DNA of 64,000 nucleotides from Pseudomonas reidholzensis (GCF_900536025.1 NZ_UNOZ01000030.1:186001-250000), one strand, 5' to 3'; shown: positions 17,582 through 26,917, counted from the stretch's first letter. Made by a program: numbers and translations. Notes: generated by a model not told the origin, from the sequence alone.

Positions 17582-19309
17582 ATGGATATCGAACTCCCCG
17601 CGAGCGCCTTCTGGCGTCGCCTGGCCCGGCCGCGTCGCAGCCTGGTGGCACGCTACACCCTGCTGTCGATCGTGGTCATGAGCGTGGCGCTGATCACCTT
17701 GGCGGTGCTCTATGAACAGGTCGCCAAGGACCTGCTCAACCGCCTGACCGGCGAACGCCTGGATGCCCAGGCGCTGTCCACGGCCAACCGCTTGTCGTCG
17801 TTTCTCGACGACCGCTTCTACCAGCTCTCGGCCCTGTCCAATCACCCCAGCATGCCCGAGTTCATCGCCGACCAGGCGCACCCGGCCGGCGATGTCGAGG
17901 CGCTGCTCAAGCTCGAAAGCGAACTGCCGTTTCTCTACGGCGTGCTGTTTTTCGACGAACACGAGCGCCTGCTCAAGGTCATGCCCGGGCAGGCTGCCTC
18001 CGGGGCGCCGTACTGGGGGCGCGAAGGCTGGTCGCTTGCCGGGCTGGCGCGGCAGAAGGTCGGTGATATCGAGGTGATCGGCCCGATGCTGCCGCATGCC
18101 GGGCGTTCGGGCTGGCTGTTGATCCGCAAGACCATCCGCAACGGCCGCCAGGATCACCGCGTCAGCATCGGCCTGCACTTGCGCCTGGCCTCGCTCAGCG
18201 AACTGCTGGTCAGCGCCGGCCTCAACGGGGTGGTCACGCCGCTGCTGCGGGTGCCGGGCGGGGCATTTATCGATGCCACCGGGCGCCAGGTCGAGGCCCC
18301 CGCCGAGTGGCGCGAAGGCCCGGTGATCCTGCCGGGCTGGCAGGTGGTGTTCAGCGTGCAGCCCGGGGCCGTGCTGAAACCGCTGGATGACGCCCGTTGG
18401 TGGCTGTACCTGGCGGCCGTCGGGTTTATCGGCTTTATCCTGATCGTCTTCTTCACCCTGTCGCGCCAGTTGCGCGCGCGGGTCGGCTCGCTGGTGGACG
18501 GGGCCCATCAACTGTCGTCCGGCGACCTCGGCTATCGCCTGCCGGAGCAGCCGCATAACGACGAGATCGGGCGGGTCACCCGTGCCTTCAATGTCATGGC
18601 CGGGCGCTTGGCCGATGTCATGGAGCGCACCGTGCGCGCCGAGAACCTCGCCGTGCTCGGCACCTTCGCCACCGGCGTCGCGCATGAGGTGCGCAACCCG
18701 CTGGCGACCATGAAAACCACCGTGCAGGCATTGTTGCGGCGTGAGCAGGAAGCCGAGCGGCGCCTGCTGCTGAGTGACCTCTGCCAGGAAATCGATCGCT
18801 TGTCGCACGTCACCAGCGACCTGCTCGAATACGGCCGGCCACACCCGGCCGTGCCCCAGGTCGTCGACCTGGCCACACTGCTCGCGCACATTGAGCGGCG
18901 GGTCGCGCCCGAGGCCGCCGCCAAGGGCATCGGCTTTTCCAGCCACTGCAAGCCCGGCCTGCAGTTGCTGGTCGACCCGGACCAGGCCCAGCAGATCCTT
19001 CTCAACCTGTGCCTGAATGCGCTCGAAGCCAGCGCGCCAGGCCAGTCGGTGGTGCTCGCCGGCCAGGCGTGGGGCGAGCGGGTCTGCGTGACCGTGGTCG
19101 ATCAGGGCTGCGGCATCCCCGAGGCGGCGTTGCAGCAGGTGCGCCAGCCGTTTTTCACCCTCAAGGCGCGCGGCACCGGGCTCGGCCTGAGCATCTGCCA
19201 ACAACTGCTGGAAGCCAATGGATCGCGAATGGAACTCGCCAGTACCCCCGGCGAGGGCACGGTGGTGACCCTGGACTTTCCTGCGCCCGCAGCGACTTAT
19301 CTGAAGTGA
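17582..19309 (+). CDS. Sensor histidine kinase (NtrB-like, periplasmic sensor)
   Basis: A 575-residue inner-membrane kinase. TM1 about 24-46, a periplasmic dCache-type sensor domain to about 270, TM2 about 272-294, HAMP 295-350, HisKA with phospho-acceptor His368 in FATGVAHEVRNPLATMKT, and a HATPase domain with N box NLCLNALEAS, G1 DQGCGIPE and G2 GTGLGLSIC. It should phosphorylate the response regulator encoded 7 nt downstream and so control the sigma-54 promoter at 20822. The periplasmic domain suggests that it senses an external solute, plausibly the one imported by the ABC system downstream. Confidence 0.92.
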   Translation: MDIELPASAFWRRLARPRRSLVARYTLLSIVVMSVALITLAVLYEQVAKDLLNRLTGERLDAQALSTANRLSSFLDDRFYQLSALSNHPSMPEFIADQAHPAGDVEALLKLESELPFLYGVLFFDEHERLLKVMPGQAASGAPYWGREGWSLAGLARQKVGDIEVIGPMLPHAGRSGWLLIRKTIRNGRQDHRVSIGLHLRLASLSELLVSAGLNGVVTPLLRVPGGAFIDATGRQVEAPAEWREGPVILPGWQVVFSVQPGAVLKPLDDARWWLYLAAVGFIGFILIVFFTLSRQLRARVGSLVDGAHQLSSGDLGYRLPEQPHNDEIGRVTRAFNVMAGRLADVMERTVRAENLAVLGTFATGVAHEVRNPLATMKTTVQALLRREQEAERRLLLSDLCQEIDRLSHVTSDLLEYGRPHPAVPQVVDLATLLAHIERRVAPEAAAKGIGFSSHCKPGLQLLVDPDQAQQILLNLCLNALEASAPGQSVVLAGQAWGERVCVTVVDQGCGIPEAALQQVRQPFFTLKARGTGLGLSICQQLLEANGSRMELASTPGEGTVVTLDFPAPAATYLK

Positions 19310-19316
19310 GCGACCG

Positions 19317-20663
19317 ATGTCTGAAATACATGTACTGATCGTCGATGATGAACAGGCGCTGGTGCGCTCGCTGAGCTACGCCCTGCGCGGCGAAGGCATG
19401 CTGGCGCAGGCGGTCTACAGTGGCGAGGAGGCGCTGGCACTGGTGGCCGACAGCCGCGTACGGGTCGATGTCGTGCTGCTCGACCTGGGCCTGCCGGGCA
19501 TCGACGGCATCGCCACCCTCGAAGGCCTGCGCAAGTGCCGGCCGAACCTGCCGGTGATCATGATCTCGGCCCACGGCGATACCCGAGCGGCGGTGCAGGC
19601 GGTGAAGGGCGGGGCGACCGACTACCTGACCAAGCCGTTTGAGCTGGACGACCTGCTGAGCACCCTGCACGCCACCCTCGAGGTGCCAGGCAGCGTCGCC
19701 AGCGCGCCGGGGGAGCAGGGCAGCCTGCTCGGCCAGAGCCTGGCCATGGGCAACCTCAACGCCGCGGTGCAGCGCATCGCCCGCAGTTCTGCCACGCGGA
19801 TCCTGCTGCTGGGCGAGTCGGGTACCGGCAAGACCCTGGTGGCCCAGGCGCTGCACGCCAACAGCGTGCGCGCCGGGCAGCCGTTTATCGAGGTCAACTG
19901 CGCGGCGCTGCCGGAGCAATTGATCGAAGCCGAGCTGTTCGGCTCGGAAAAAGGCGCCTACACCGGCGCTCACCAGAAGCGCGTCGGCCTGGTGACCCAG
20001 GCCCACCACGGCACGCTGTTTCTCGACGAGATCGGCGAACTGCCGTTGGCCCTGCAGGCCAAGCTGCTGCACTTTCTTGAAAACGGCAGCTACCGCGCGG
20101 TGGGCGCGGGGCAGGCCAGCAGCGCCGATGTGCGGGTGGTGGCGGCGACCAACCGCGACCTGGCCGACGATGTGCGCCAGGGGCGCTTTCGCGAAGACCT
20201 GTTCTACCGCCTCAACGTCATCACCGTCGAGATCCCCGCCCTGCGCGAGCGCGGCGACGACATCCTGCTGCTGGCCCGGCATTTTGCCGCCCAGCAAGCC
20301 CAGGAAGAGCAGGTCGCGCCGATCCAGTTTCAACCCGACAGCGCCGCCGCCCTGGTGCGCCACCGCTGGCCGGGCAATGTCCGCGAGCTGAAGAACCTGG
20401 TCGAGCGGCTGACCATCCTGCTGCCCGGCCAGGCCATCGGCAGCGCCCAGTTGCCGGCGCACCTGCAGTCCGCTGAGCCCGCGCCCACCAGCTTGTCGGC
20501 CCTGGACGACCGGCTCGAGCGCGCCGAGCGTGAACTGGTCAGCGATGCCCTGAGCCGCAGTGCCGGCCACAAGGGCCTGGCGGCCGATCTGCTGGGGATC
20601 TCCCGGCATGCCCTCAAGCGCCGCTTGCAGCGCCTGGGCATCGAGCGCGGCGATGAGCGCTAA
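19317..20663 (+). CDS. Sigma-54-dependent NtrC-family response regulator
   Basis: A 448-residue activator. Receiver domain 1-120 with acidic pair D10/D11 and phospho-acceptor Asp56 (VVLLDLGLPG); AAA+ domain about 135-365 with Walker A GESGTGKT (near residue 165) and the sigma-54 contact loop as GAYTGA (about 213-218) instead of GAFTGA; C-terminal Fis-type helix-turn-helix (GLAADLLGISRHALKRRLQRLG). Tyr for Phe in the loop is a known tolerated variant. Two palindromes beginning within the last codons of this gene, and the -24/-12 promoter behind them, are its likely targets. Confidence 0.93.
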   Translation: MSEIHVLIVDDEQALVRSLSYALRGEGMLAQAVYSGEEALALVADSRVRVDVVLLDLGLPGIDGIATLEGLRKCRPNLPVIMISAHGDTRAAVQAVKGGATDYLTKPFELDDLLSTLHATLEVPGSVASAPGEQGSLLGQSLAMGNLNAAVQRIARSSATRILLLGESGTGKTLVAQALHANSVRAGQPFIEVNCAALPEQLIEAELFGSEKGAYTGAHQKRVGLVTQAHHGTLFLDEIGELPLALQAKLLHFLENGSYRAVGAGQASSADVRVVAATNRDLADDVRQGRFREDLFYRLNVITVEIPALRERGDDILLLARHFAAQQAQEEQVAPIQFQPDSAAALVRHRWPGNVRELKNLVERLTILLPGQAIGSAQLPAHLQSAEPAPTSLSALDDRLERAERELVSDALSRSAGHKGLAADLLGISRHALKRRLQRLGIERGDER

Positions 20664-20737
20664 CCGCTCAACCGCGCGCGCAGGCTGAGCGCAAGCCGCT
20701 CAACAGCCCGCGCAAAACGCCGAGCGACACTCGCTGC
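20654..20737. promoter_or_regulatory. Tandem palindromic activator sites (UAS) for the sigma-54 regulator
   Basis: Two copies of TGAGCG-N5-CGCTCA lie at 20654-20670 and 20686-20702, centres 32 bp apart (three helical turns). A degenerate third copy (CGAGCG-N5-CGCTGC) is at 20721-20737. They lie about 85-170 bp upstream of the -24/-12 promoter, the normal place for NtrC-family enhancer sites. The first overlaps the 3' end of the regulator gene. Assignment to that regulator is inferred from position. Confidence 0.75.
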
Positions 20738-20821
20738 GGCGCCCGAAAAATCCGCTATCAACCGCGTAAAGCCCCGTCCCAGAGGGCTTTCGTGGTATTT
20801 CATACCCCGTGCGCGCAAGGC

Positions 20822-20836
20822 TGGCACAGCCTTTGC
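20822..20836 (+). promoter_or_regulatory. Sigma-54 (-24/-12) promoter
   Basis: TGGCACAGCCTTTGC matches the consensus TGGCAC-N5-TTGC exactly, with the required GG-N10-GC spacing (GG at 20823-20824, GC at 20835-20836). Transcription would begin near 20848, about 43 nt before the first binding-protein gene. Confidence 0.9.
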
Positions 20837-20890
20837 GATACCCCATTGGCTGACCAACAAGAGGCGTCCACGAACGCCCCAAGGGATTCT

Positions 20891-22213
20891 ATGCAACTGC
20901 CGTTTTCTCACCTGACTGCCGCTGTCGCCCTGAGCGGCCTGCTGCTGGCTCACGCCGCGACCGCCCACGCTGGTCGGGTAGAGCTGGGCGCGCCGGCCGG
21001 CCAGGCCGACCTGACCCTCGGCTGCCTGTACCCGATGACCGAGCGGGCGGCGATCTACGGCCAGGACAGCATCGCCGGCATCCAGGTCGCCTTGGCCGAG
21101 GTGCAGGCGCAACGTGACGCCGGCCAGCAGGTGCCGCGGCTGCGGGTGATTATCGACGACGACCAGTCCAAGGCCTCCTACGGCACCAGCCTGGCCCGCG
21201 CGTTCATTCGCCAGGACGGCGTGCAGGTGCTGTGCGGCATGGTCTCCAGCGGTGTGGCGATGTCGGTCAGCCAGCTCGCCCGGGAAGAGAAAGTGCTGAT
21301 GATCGGCACCGACCATGCCTCGTCGCGCATGACCCTCGAGAACGGCCACCGCTATTACTTTCGCGTGACCAATGACACCTGGACCTCGATGGCCGCCGGG
21401 GCGCATTACCTCAAGGCGCTGCAAGCCAAGACCGGCTGGAAACGCCTGGCCTTCATCGGCCCCGATTATGAATACGGGCACGTCTCGCGGGACGACCTGC
21501 ACGAAGCCCTGCGCCAACTGGGCGTGCAGTTCGACGACGTCACCGAGCTCTGGCCGCGCCTCTACGAGCCGGACTACTCGGCCTACATCGCCGCGCTGCA
21601 GCAGGCCAAGCCGGACATCATCGTCTCGGCCCTGTGGGGCGGTGACTTCCATGCCTTCGTCAAGCAGGCCGCCGGCACCCGGCTGTTCGAGACCTCGCGC
21701 CTGGCCAACTTCGACACCGGCGGCAACTACGACTTCCTGGTCTCGCTCGGTGACCAGGCGCCGCCGGGGCTGATCCTCTCCGCCCGGCACCACAACAACT
21801 GGCCGCAGACGCCGCGTAATCAAGCCTTCGTCGAGCGCTTCCACACGCTCACCGGCCGCTACCCGACCTACGCCGCCGAAGGGGCCTACAGCGGCGTGAT
21901 GGTGCTGGCCAAGGCCAGCCAGAAGGCCGGTGGCGCCACCGACACCGAGTCCCTGGTCGATGCCCTCGAAGGGCTGGAGATCGCCTTGCCCGAAGACCCG
22001 CCGGGCTTTGTCTCGCGCATCGACCCGCAGACCCACCAGATCCTCCAGGCCCAGGCCATCGGCACGCCGGTGCGCAACCACGATTTCCCGCCCGCGCAAC
22101 TGATGCTCGGCGACTGGGCGGTGTACTCCGCCGAGGACCTGCTGCCCGACCCGGCCGTGCGTGCACGCCGGCAAGCCCCGCACACCGCTGAACCCGAGGG
22201 GCACGCCCCTTAG
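20891..22213 (+). CDS. ABC transporter periplasmic binding protein (branched-chain/urea type), first copy
   Basis: A 440-residue type I periplasmic binding protein. The ATG at 20891 gives a signal peptide (HLTAAVALSGLLLAHAATAHA) and mature N-terminus near GRVELG. The ligand-binding family is recognised from LGCLYPMTERAAIYGQDSIAGIQVAL, YGTSLARAFIRQDGVQVLCG and AEGAYSGVMVLAKAS. An in-frame upstream start at 20792 is rejected since it would precede the promoter. It is the first gene of the sigma-54 operon and delivers ligand to the permeases downstream. The relatives bind amino acids, amides or aliphatic acids; ligand unknown here. Confidence 0.88.
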   Translation: MQLPFSHLTAAVALSGLLLAHAATAHAGRVELGAPAGQADLTLGCLYPMTERAAIYGQDSIAGIQVALAEVQAQRDAGQQVPRLRVIIDDDQSKASYGTSLARAFIRQDGVQVLCGMVSSGVAMSVSQLAREEKVLMIGTDHASSRMTLENGHRYYFRVTNDTWTSMAAGAHYLKALQAKTGWKRLAFIGPDYEYGHVSRDDLHEALRQLGVQFDDVTELWPRLYEPDYSAYIAALQQAKPDIIVSALWGGDFHAFVKQAAGTRLFETSRLANFDTGGNYDFLVSLGDQAPPGLILSARHHNNWPQTPRNQAFVERFHTLTGRYPTYAAEGAYSGVMVLAKASQKAGGATDTESLVDALEGLEIALPEDPPGFVSRIDPQTHQILQAQAIGTPVRNHDFPPAQLMLGDWAVYSAEDLLPDPAVRARRQAPHTAEPEGHAP

Positions 22214-22228
22214 CGATGACAACCCGCA

Positions 22229-23575
22229 ATGGAACTGACCATGAACAACTATAAGAACAGCGTCCCGCACTACCGCAAAGCACTGCCCCTGGCCCTGGCG
22301 ATCGCCACGGCCGGGCTCACCACCGCGTTCACCGGCGCCGCCATGGCCGCTGAAAACGGCAAGTTCCGTATCGGCGTGGTGACCTTTCTCTCCGGCCCGG
22401 CCGCCGGCCCGTTCGGCGAACCCTCGGCGAATGCCGCCAAGGTGCTGGTCGAAGCGCTCAACAAAGGCAAACTGCCCGCGCCCTACGACAAGCTGGGCAT
22501 CAATGGCGCCGAAATCGAGATGGTGATCATCGACGAGGCCGGTGGCGCCGCCAAGCAGGTAGAGGAGTTCCGCAACCTGGTGCAGCGGCAGAAGGTCGAC
22601 GCCGTGGTCGGCTACATCTCGTCCGGCGACTGCCTGGCGATTGCGCCGGTGGCCGAAGAGCTGGGCGCAATGACCGTGTTCTATGATTGCGGCACCTCGC
22701 AGCTGTTCAGCGAAGACAAGACCCCGCAGTTCGTCTTCCGCACCAGCCTCGACGCCGCAGTGGACAACATCGGCGCCGCCCGTTACCTGGCCAAGACCCG
22801 CCCCGACGCCGTACGCGTCGGCGGCATCCAGCAGAACTACGCCTGGGGCCAGGACAGCTGGAACGACTTCGTCCTGTCGATGGCCCAGGTCATGCCGAAA
22901 AGCCAGGTCGTCGAGTCGCAGATGCCCAAGGTGTTCCAGGGCCAGTACGGCGCTGAAATCTCGGCGCTGTCGGTCAAGCGCCCAGAGATCATCCACTCCA
23001 GCTTCTGGGGCGGTGACATGGAGGCCCTGGTGCTCCAGGCCAACTCGCGCGGCCTGCTCGAAGACGCCACCGCCGTGCTGACCTGCGGCGAGTCGGCCCT
23101 GGCGCGCTACAAGGATCAGGCGCCGAACGGCATGATCATCGGCGGTCGCGGGCCGTTTGGCGCCTTCGCCCCGCAAAACCCCCTCAACAACTGGTTCACC
23201 GAGGCCTATCAGTCGGCCTACAAGGCCGCGCCGACCTACCCGGCAAGCAAGATGGCCCAAGCCATCCTCGGCCTGAAATTCGCCGCGGAAAACGCCAAGG
23301 CCGAACCCGGCAAGGTCCCGGCACCGATCGAAATCGCCAAGGCGTTCAAGGGCGCCACCTTCGAGTCAGTGTCTGGCACCGTGCAGATGGCCCGCGCCGG
23401 TGGCCACCAGGCCATGCAGGGCATCGCCTACGGTGAGTACCACTACGACAAGGCGAGCAAGCAGGGCAGCGTGCAGAACGTCATCGCCTTTGCCGGCGAG
23501 TGCGTGACCCCGCCAGACGGCACCAGCGCGCACGACTGGATCAAGGCCGGCTTCCCCGGCGCGCAGTGCAACTGA
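22229..23575 (+). CDS. ABC transporter periplasmic binding protein (branched-chain/urea type), second copy
   Basis: A 448-residue type I binding protein with signal peptide (ALPLALAIATAGLTTAFTGAAMAAENG). Fold markers are RIGVVTFLSGPAAGPFGEP, VVGYISSGDCLAIAPVAEE and IHSSFWGGDMEALV. It resembles the first binding protein in fold but differs widely in sequence, so the operon encodes two receptors for one permease or two related ligands. The start may be the ATG at 22241, which has GGAA six bases upstream, rather than 22229. It lies 15 nt after the first binding-protein gene. Confidence 0.87.
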   Translation: MELTMNNYKNSVPHYRKALPLALAIATAGLTTAFTGAAMAAENGKFRIGVVTFLSGPAAGPFGEPSANAAKVLVEALNKGKLPAPYDKLGINGAEIEMVIIDEAGGAAKQVEEFRNLVQRQKVDAVVGYISSGDCLAIAPVAEELGAMTVFYDCGTSQLFSEDKTPQFVFRTSLDAAVDNIGAARYLAKTRPDAVRVGGIQQNYAWGQDSWNDFVLSMAQVMPKSQVVESQMPKVFQGQYGAEISALSVKRPEIIHSSFWGGDMEALVLQANSRGLLEDATAVLTCGESALARYKDQAPNGMIIGGRGPFGAFAPQNPLNNWFTEAYQSAYKAAPTYPASKMAQAILGLKFAAENAKAEPGKVPAPIEIAKAFKGATFESVSGTVQMARAGGHQAMQGIAYGEYHYDKASKQGSVQNVIAFAGECVTPPDGTSAHDWIKAGFPGAQCN

Positions 23576-23598
23576 CCGCATTGCCCACCTGACTGCTC

Positions 23599-23622
23599 GT
23601 GGCGGCCGCCCTCGGCCGCCAC
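23599..23622 (+). promoter_or_regulatory. Intercistronic hairpin after the second binding-protein gene
   Basis: GTGGCGGCC and GGCCGCCAC make a perfect 9-bp stem with a 6-nt loop in the 67-nt gap between binding protein and permease. Such hairpins commonly protect the upstream message or reduce read-through, raising binding-protein over permease levels. The role here is inferred. Confidence 0.6.
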
Positions 23623-23642
23623 TCTTGCCAAGGTAGAACCTT

Positions 23643-24542
23643 ATGCTGAGTGTTTACGCGGTGCTGATCGACGGCGCCATCTATGCCTCGTGGCTGTTTC
23701 TGGTCGCGGCGGGGCTCACCGTCATCTACGGTGTCATGCGCATCCTGAACATGGCCCATGGCAGCTTCTACGCCATCGGCGCTTATGCCGCCGCCTCGTT
23801 GGTCGGCTGGTATTTCAACAACGGGGTCGGCCCGGTGTGGGTCGGTTACCTGATGATGCTCGGCTGCGCGCTGGCCGCCGGGCTGGTGGTCGGCCTGCTG
23901 ATCGAACGCGGGCTGCTGCGCTTCATGTATGGCCGCGATGAAGTGCTGATGGTGATCATCACCTACGCCTTGCTGTTGATCCTGGAAGACGCCATGAAGA
24001 TGATCTGGGGCGTCAACCCGTACTTCGCCTACCAGCCCTACGCCGAAATGGGCCGCAGCGTGCTGGCGGGGCTAAAAGTCTCCAACTATGACCTGATGCT
24101 GGTCGGCGTGTCGCTGGTACTCGGCTTCGGCCTGTGGCTGTGGCTCGAGCGCACCCATCAGGGCAAGGTGCTGCGGGCGGTGATCCATGACCGCGAAGTG
24201 GCCCTGGCGATGGGCGTCAACGTGCGCCGGGTGTTCACCCTGGTGTTCGTGCTGGGCACCGTGCTCGGCACCCTGGCCGGCGCACTGACCGCCCCGGCGA
24301 TCTCGGTAGCCCCCGGCATTGGCGTGGAAATCATCGTGCTGGCTTTCGCCGTGGTGGTGATCGGCGGCATGGGCAGCATCGAAGGCGCCGCCCTGGGTGC
24401 CTTGCTGGTCGGCTTGAGCCGCGCCGCGGCGGTGCACTACGCGCCGCAATTCGAACTGTTTGTGATCTATGGCGTGATGGCGCTGGTCCTCGCGGTGCGT
24501 CCGCAGGGGCTGTTCGGCCGCGTGCTTGCGAGGAAAATCTGA
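23643..24542 (+). CDS. Branched-chain-type ABC permease, LivH-like
   Basis: A 299-residue inner-membrane permease with about eight helices. GLTVIYGVMRILNMAHGSFYAIGAY at the N-terminus and VVIGGMGSIEGAALGALLVG near the C-terminus are LivH signatures. It pairs with the LivM-like protein encoded next. The stop overlaps the next start (TGATG), showing translational coupling. Confidence 0.92.
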   Translation: MLSVYAVLIDGAIYASWLFLVAAGLTVIYGVMRILNMAHGSFYAIGAYAAASLVGWYFNNGVGPVWVGYLMMLGCALAAGLVVGLLIERGLLRFMYGRDEVLMVIITYALLLILEDAMKMIWGVNPYFAYQPYAEMGRSVLAGLKVSNYDLMLVGVSLVLGFGLWLWLERTHQGKVLRAVIHDREVALAMGVNVRRVFTLVFVLGTVLGTLAGALTAPAISVAPGIGVEIIVLAFAVVVIGGMGSIEGAALGALLVGLSRAAAVHYAPQFELFVIYGVMALVLAVRPQGLFGRVLARKI

Positions 24543-25501
24543 TGCGCCTGGATAAAACCGAACTGATTCTGCTCGGCGTCGCCGTGGTGCTCGCCGCCAG
24601 CGGGCTGATCGCGCCGCAATGGCTGGTGTTTCTGCTGACCATGGCCTTGGCCAAGGCGATGGTGGTGCAAGGTGTGGTGATGCAGATGCGCGCGGGCCTG
24701 GTGACCTTTGGCCAGGGCCTGTACTTCTGCATCGGTGGCTACGCGGTGGGCATGAGCGGGCATTTTGCAGGCATCAGCGATTTGCCGACCTTGCTGCTGA
24801 TCGGCGTTGCCGCGGCGGTGGCGCTGGCGATGATCCTCGGCCTGCTGATGACCCGCTACCGCGAGATCTTCTTCGCCATGCTGTCGCTGGCGTTCTCGAT
24901 GATCCTCTACGGCATGCTGGTGAAAAGCCCGGCCCTGGGCAGCACCGACGGCTTCAACGTCAAGGCCTGGACGCTGTTCGGCTGGAGCCCGGCGGCAGGC
25001 CAGGCGCCGCTGGCGCTGTTCGTCATCATCGTCGCGGTGTCGGCCGTGCTCGGCGTGCTGCTGCACCGCTATGGCCGCAGCAGCGCCGGGGCGATGTGCG
25101 AGGCGATCCGCGAGAACGAAGTTCGGGTCGAGTACCTCGGCCAGTCACCGCGCTGGGTGCTGTACATGAACTACGTCGCTGCCGCGGCGGTGTCGGCCCT
25201 GGGCGGTGGCTTCATGGCGCTGTCCGCCGGCCATATCGACCCGGAAATGGCCTACTGGATCACCTCCGGCGAGTTCGTCTTCATCGCCTTGCTCGGCGGT
25301 ACCGCCCACGTCGCGGCGCCGATCATCGCCGCGGTGCTGTTCGCCGTGGTGCGCACCTACGCCATCGAGCTGGTGCCGCACAGCTGGCAGATGATCCTCG
25401 GCATCACCTTGCTGGCGATCATCGTGTTTCTTCCCAAGGGCCTGTGGAGCCTGTTCAGTGGTCAGGCCCGCAAGGCCAAGGCAGTGGAGGCCAAGGCATG
25501 A
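24542..25501 (+). CDS. Branched-chain-type ABC permease, LivM-like
   Basis: A 319-residue inner-membrane permease of the LivM family. The central EAIRENEVRVEYLGQSPRWVLYMNYVAAAAVSALGG and EFVFIALLGGTAHVAAPIIAA regions hold the EAA-like contact for the ATPases and the family's conserved glycine-rich helix. It forms the translocation channel with the LivH-like protein. Its last codons overlap the next ATG by 4 nt. Confidence 0.92.
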   Translation: MRLDKTELILLGVAVVLAASGLIAPQWLVFLLTMALAKAMVVQGVVMQMRAGLVTFGQGLYFCIGGYAVGMSGHFAGISDLPTLLLIGVAAAVALAMILGLLMTRYREIFFAMLSLAFSMILYGMLVKSPALGSTDGFNVKAWTLFGWSPAAGQAPLALFVIIVAVSAVLGVLLHRYGRSSAGAMCEAIRENEVRVEYLGQSPRWVLYMNYVAAAAVSALGGGFMALSAGHIDPEMAYWITSGEFVFIALLGGTAHVAAPIIAAVLFAVVRTYAIELVPHSWQMILGITLLAIIVFLPKGLWSLFSGQARKAKAVEAKA

Positions 25502-26268
25502 GCTGCATTCTCGAAACCCGTGGGCTGTACAAGGAGTTCGGCGCGGTGACCGCCGCCAAGGACGTCAACGTCAGCATCAGCAAGGGTGAAGTGGTCGGCG
25601 TGATCGGCTCCAATGGCGCCGGCAAGACCACCTTCATCAACATGGTCACCGGCTACCTCAAACCGAGCCGTGGCGAGATCCTCTTCAACGGCCAGTCGAT
25701 CATCGGCCGCACGCCGCGGGCGATCACCCGCGCCGGCATGGCCCGCTCGTTCCAGGTCGCCCAGCTGTTCCCTGAACTGCCGGTGCTGGACAACCTGCTG
25801 ATCGCCCTGGCCGGCGCCGAATCGCCGTTCCCGTCGCTGCTGCGGCCGCTGCGCAACCCCGCGCGGATCGCCCGCGCCGAGGCGATCCTCGGCGAGTTCA
25901 GCATCCTCGCCTGGCGCGACAGCAAGGTCACCGCCGTGCCGCAAGGCGTGCGCAAGCTGATCGACATCGCCATGGCGCTGATCGGCGACCCGCAGATGCT
26001 CCTGCTCGACGAGCCCACCAGCGGCGTCAGCGCCGAGGAGAAGACCCAACTGATGGACACGGTCATGCAGGTGGTGTCGCGCCACCAGGTCACGGTGCTG
26101 TTCGTCGAGCACGACATGGACGTGGTGCGCCGCTACGTGTCGCGCATCCTCGCCTTCTACAGCGGCGAAGTGCTGGCCGACGGCCCGCCGCAAACGGTAT
26201 TGGCCAACGCCCGGGTCCAGGAGCTGGTGACCGGCGGCCAGCGCGCACACAAGGGGGCAAACGCATGA
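25498..26268 (+). CDS. Branched-chain-type ABC ATPase, LivG-like
   Basis: A 256-residue cytoplasmic ATPase. Walker A GSNGAGKTTFINMVTG, a signature region reading VPQGVRKLIDIAMAL in place of LSGGQ, Walker B MLLLDEPTSG, and the LivG-type insert with MARSFQVAQLFPELPVLDNLL. The altered signature (VPQGVRK) resembles UrtD-type ATPases. The start at 25498 overlaps the LivM-like stop by 4 nt; a much longer open frame upstream is an artefact of reading through livM in another frame. Confidence 0.92.
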   Translation: MSCILETRGLYKEFGAVTAAKDVNVSISKGEVVGVIGSNGAGKTTFINMVTGYLKPSRGEILFNGQSIIGRTPRAITRAGMARSFQVAQLFPELPVLDNLLIALAGAESPFPSLLRPLRNPARIARAEAILGEFSILAWRDSKVTAVPQGVRKLIDIAMALIGDPQMLLLDEPTSGVSAEEKTQLMDTVMQVVSRHQVTVLFVEHDMDVVRRYVSRILAFYSGEVLADGPPQTVLANARVQELVTGGQRAHKGANA

Positions 26269-26912
26269 GCCTGGAGATTCGCAACCTCAACGTCGCCATC
26301 GAGTCGGTGCCGATCCTGCACGATGTCTCGCTGCAGGTCGGTGCCGGCCAGATGGTCGGCCTGATCGGCCATAACGGCGCGGGCAAGACCACCCTGATCC
26401 GCACCCTGATGGGCCTGCTGGACGCTACCTCGGGGTCGATCCACTTCGCCGGCGCCGACCTGCGTGCGCAACCGGGCCACGAGCGCGCGGCGGCGGGTAT
26501 CAGCTACCTGCCCGAAGACCGCCGGCTGATCCCGGCGCTGACGGTGGAGGAGAACATTCTCCTGCCGGTGTGGGCCAACAAGCTGCCGGGCAGTGCCGAG
26601 CGCCTCGAGTGGGTATACAGCCTGATCCCGGAAATCGCCCAGTTTCGTGAACGCCGCGCCATGCAACTGTCCGGCGGCCAGCAAAAGCTGGTGGCCCTGG
26701 CCCGGGCCTTGATGCCGGGCAACCGCCTGCTGATCCTCGACGAGCCGTTCGAGGGCGTGGCGCCGGTGCTGTCGCGCCGGCTCAGTGAAGTGATCGCTCA
26801 GCTCGGCCAGCAAGGCCTGTGCGTGCTGATTTCCGAATCCGATGACACCCATTCCGCTGACCTGGTCGATGCGCTGTACCGCATCGAGCGTGGCAGCGTG
26901 CGAGCAGGATAA
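26265..26912 (+). CDS. Branched-chain-type ABC ATPase, LivF-like
   Basis: A 215-residue cytoplasmic ATPase with Walker A GHNGAGKTTLIRTLMG, signature LSGGQQKLVALARAL and Walker B LLILDEPFEGVAP. It is shorter than typical LivF (about 235) but complete. With the LivG-like protein it powers import. Coupled to the upstream gene by a 4-nt overlap and followed after 5 nt by the first alcohol dehydrogenase, placing the enzymes in the transport operon. Confidence 0.92.
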   Translation: MSLEIRNLNVAIESVPILHDVSLQVGAGQMVGLIGHNGAGKTTLIRTLMGLLDATSGSIHFAGADLRAQPGHERAAAGISYLPEDRRLIPALTVEENILLPVWANKLPGSAERLEWVYSLIPEIAQFRERRAMQLSGGQQKLVALARALMPGNRLLILDEPFEGVAPVLSRRLSEVIAQLGQQGLCVLISESDDTHSADLVDALYRIERGSVRAG

Positions 26913-26917
26913 CCGCC

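Noticed and set aside
17540..20609. Long minus-strand open frames (554 and 482 codons) across the kinase and regulator genes
   Set aside because: The plus-strand products carry every catalytic motif of a two-component pair; the antisense translations are Gln/His/Arg-rich with no domain.
20660..23260. An 866-codon open frame on the minus strand across the two binding-protein genes
   Set aside because: It is antisense to two genes with clear families and signal peptides and has no recognisable domain; long antisense frames are usual in GC-rich Pseudomonas DNA.
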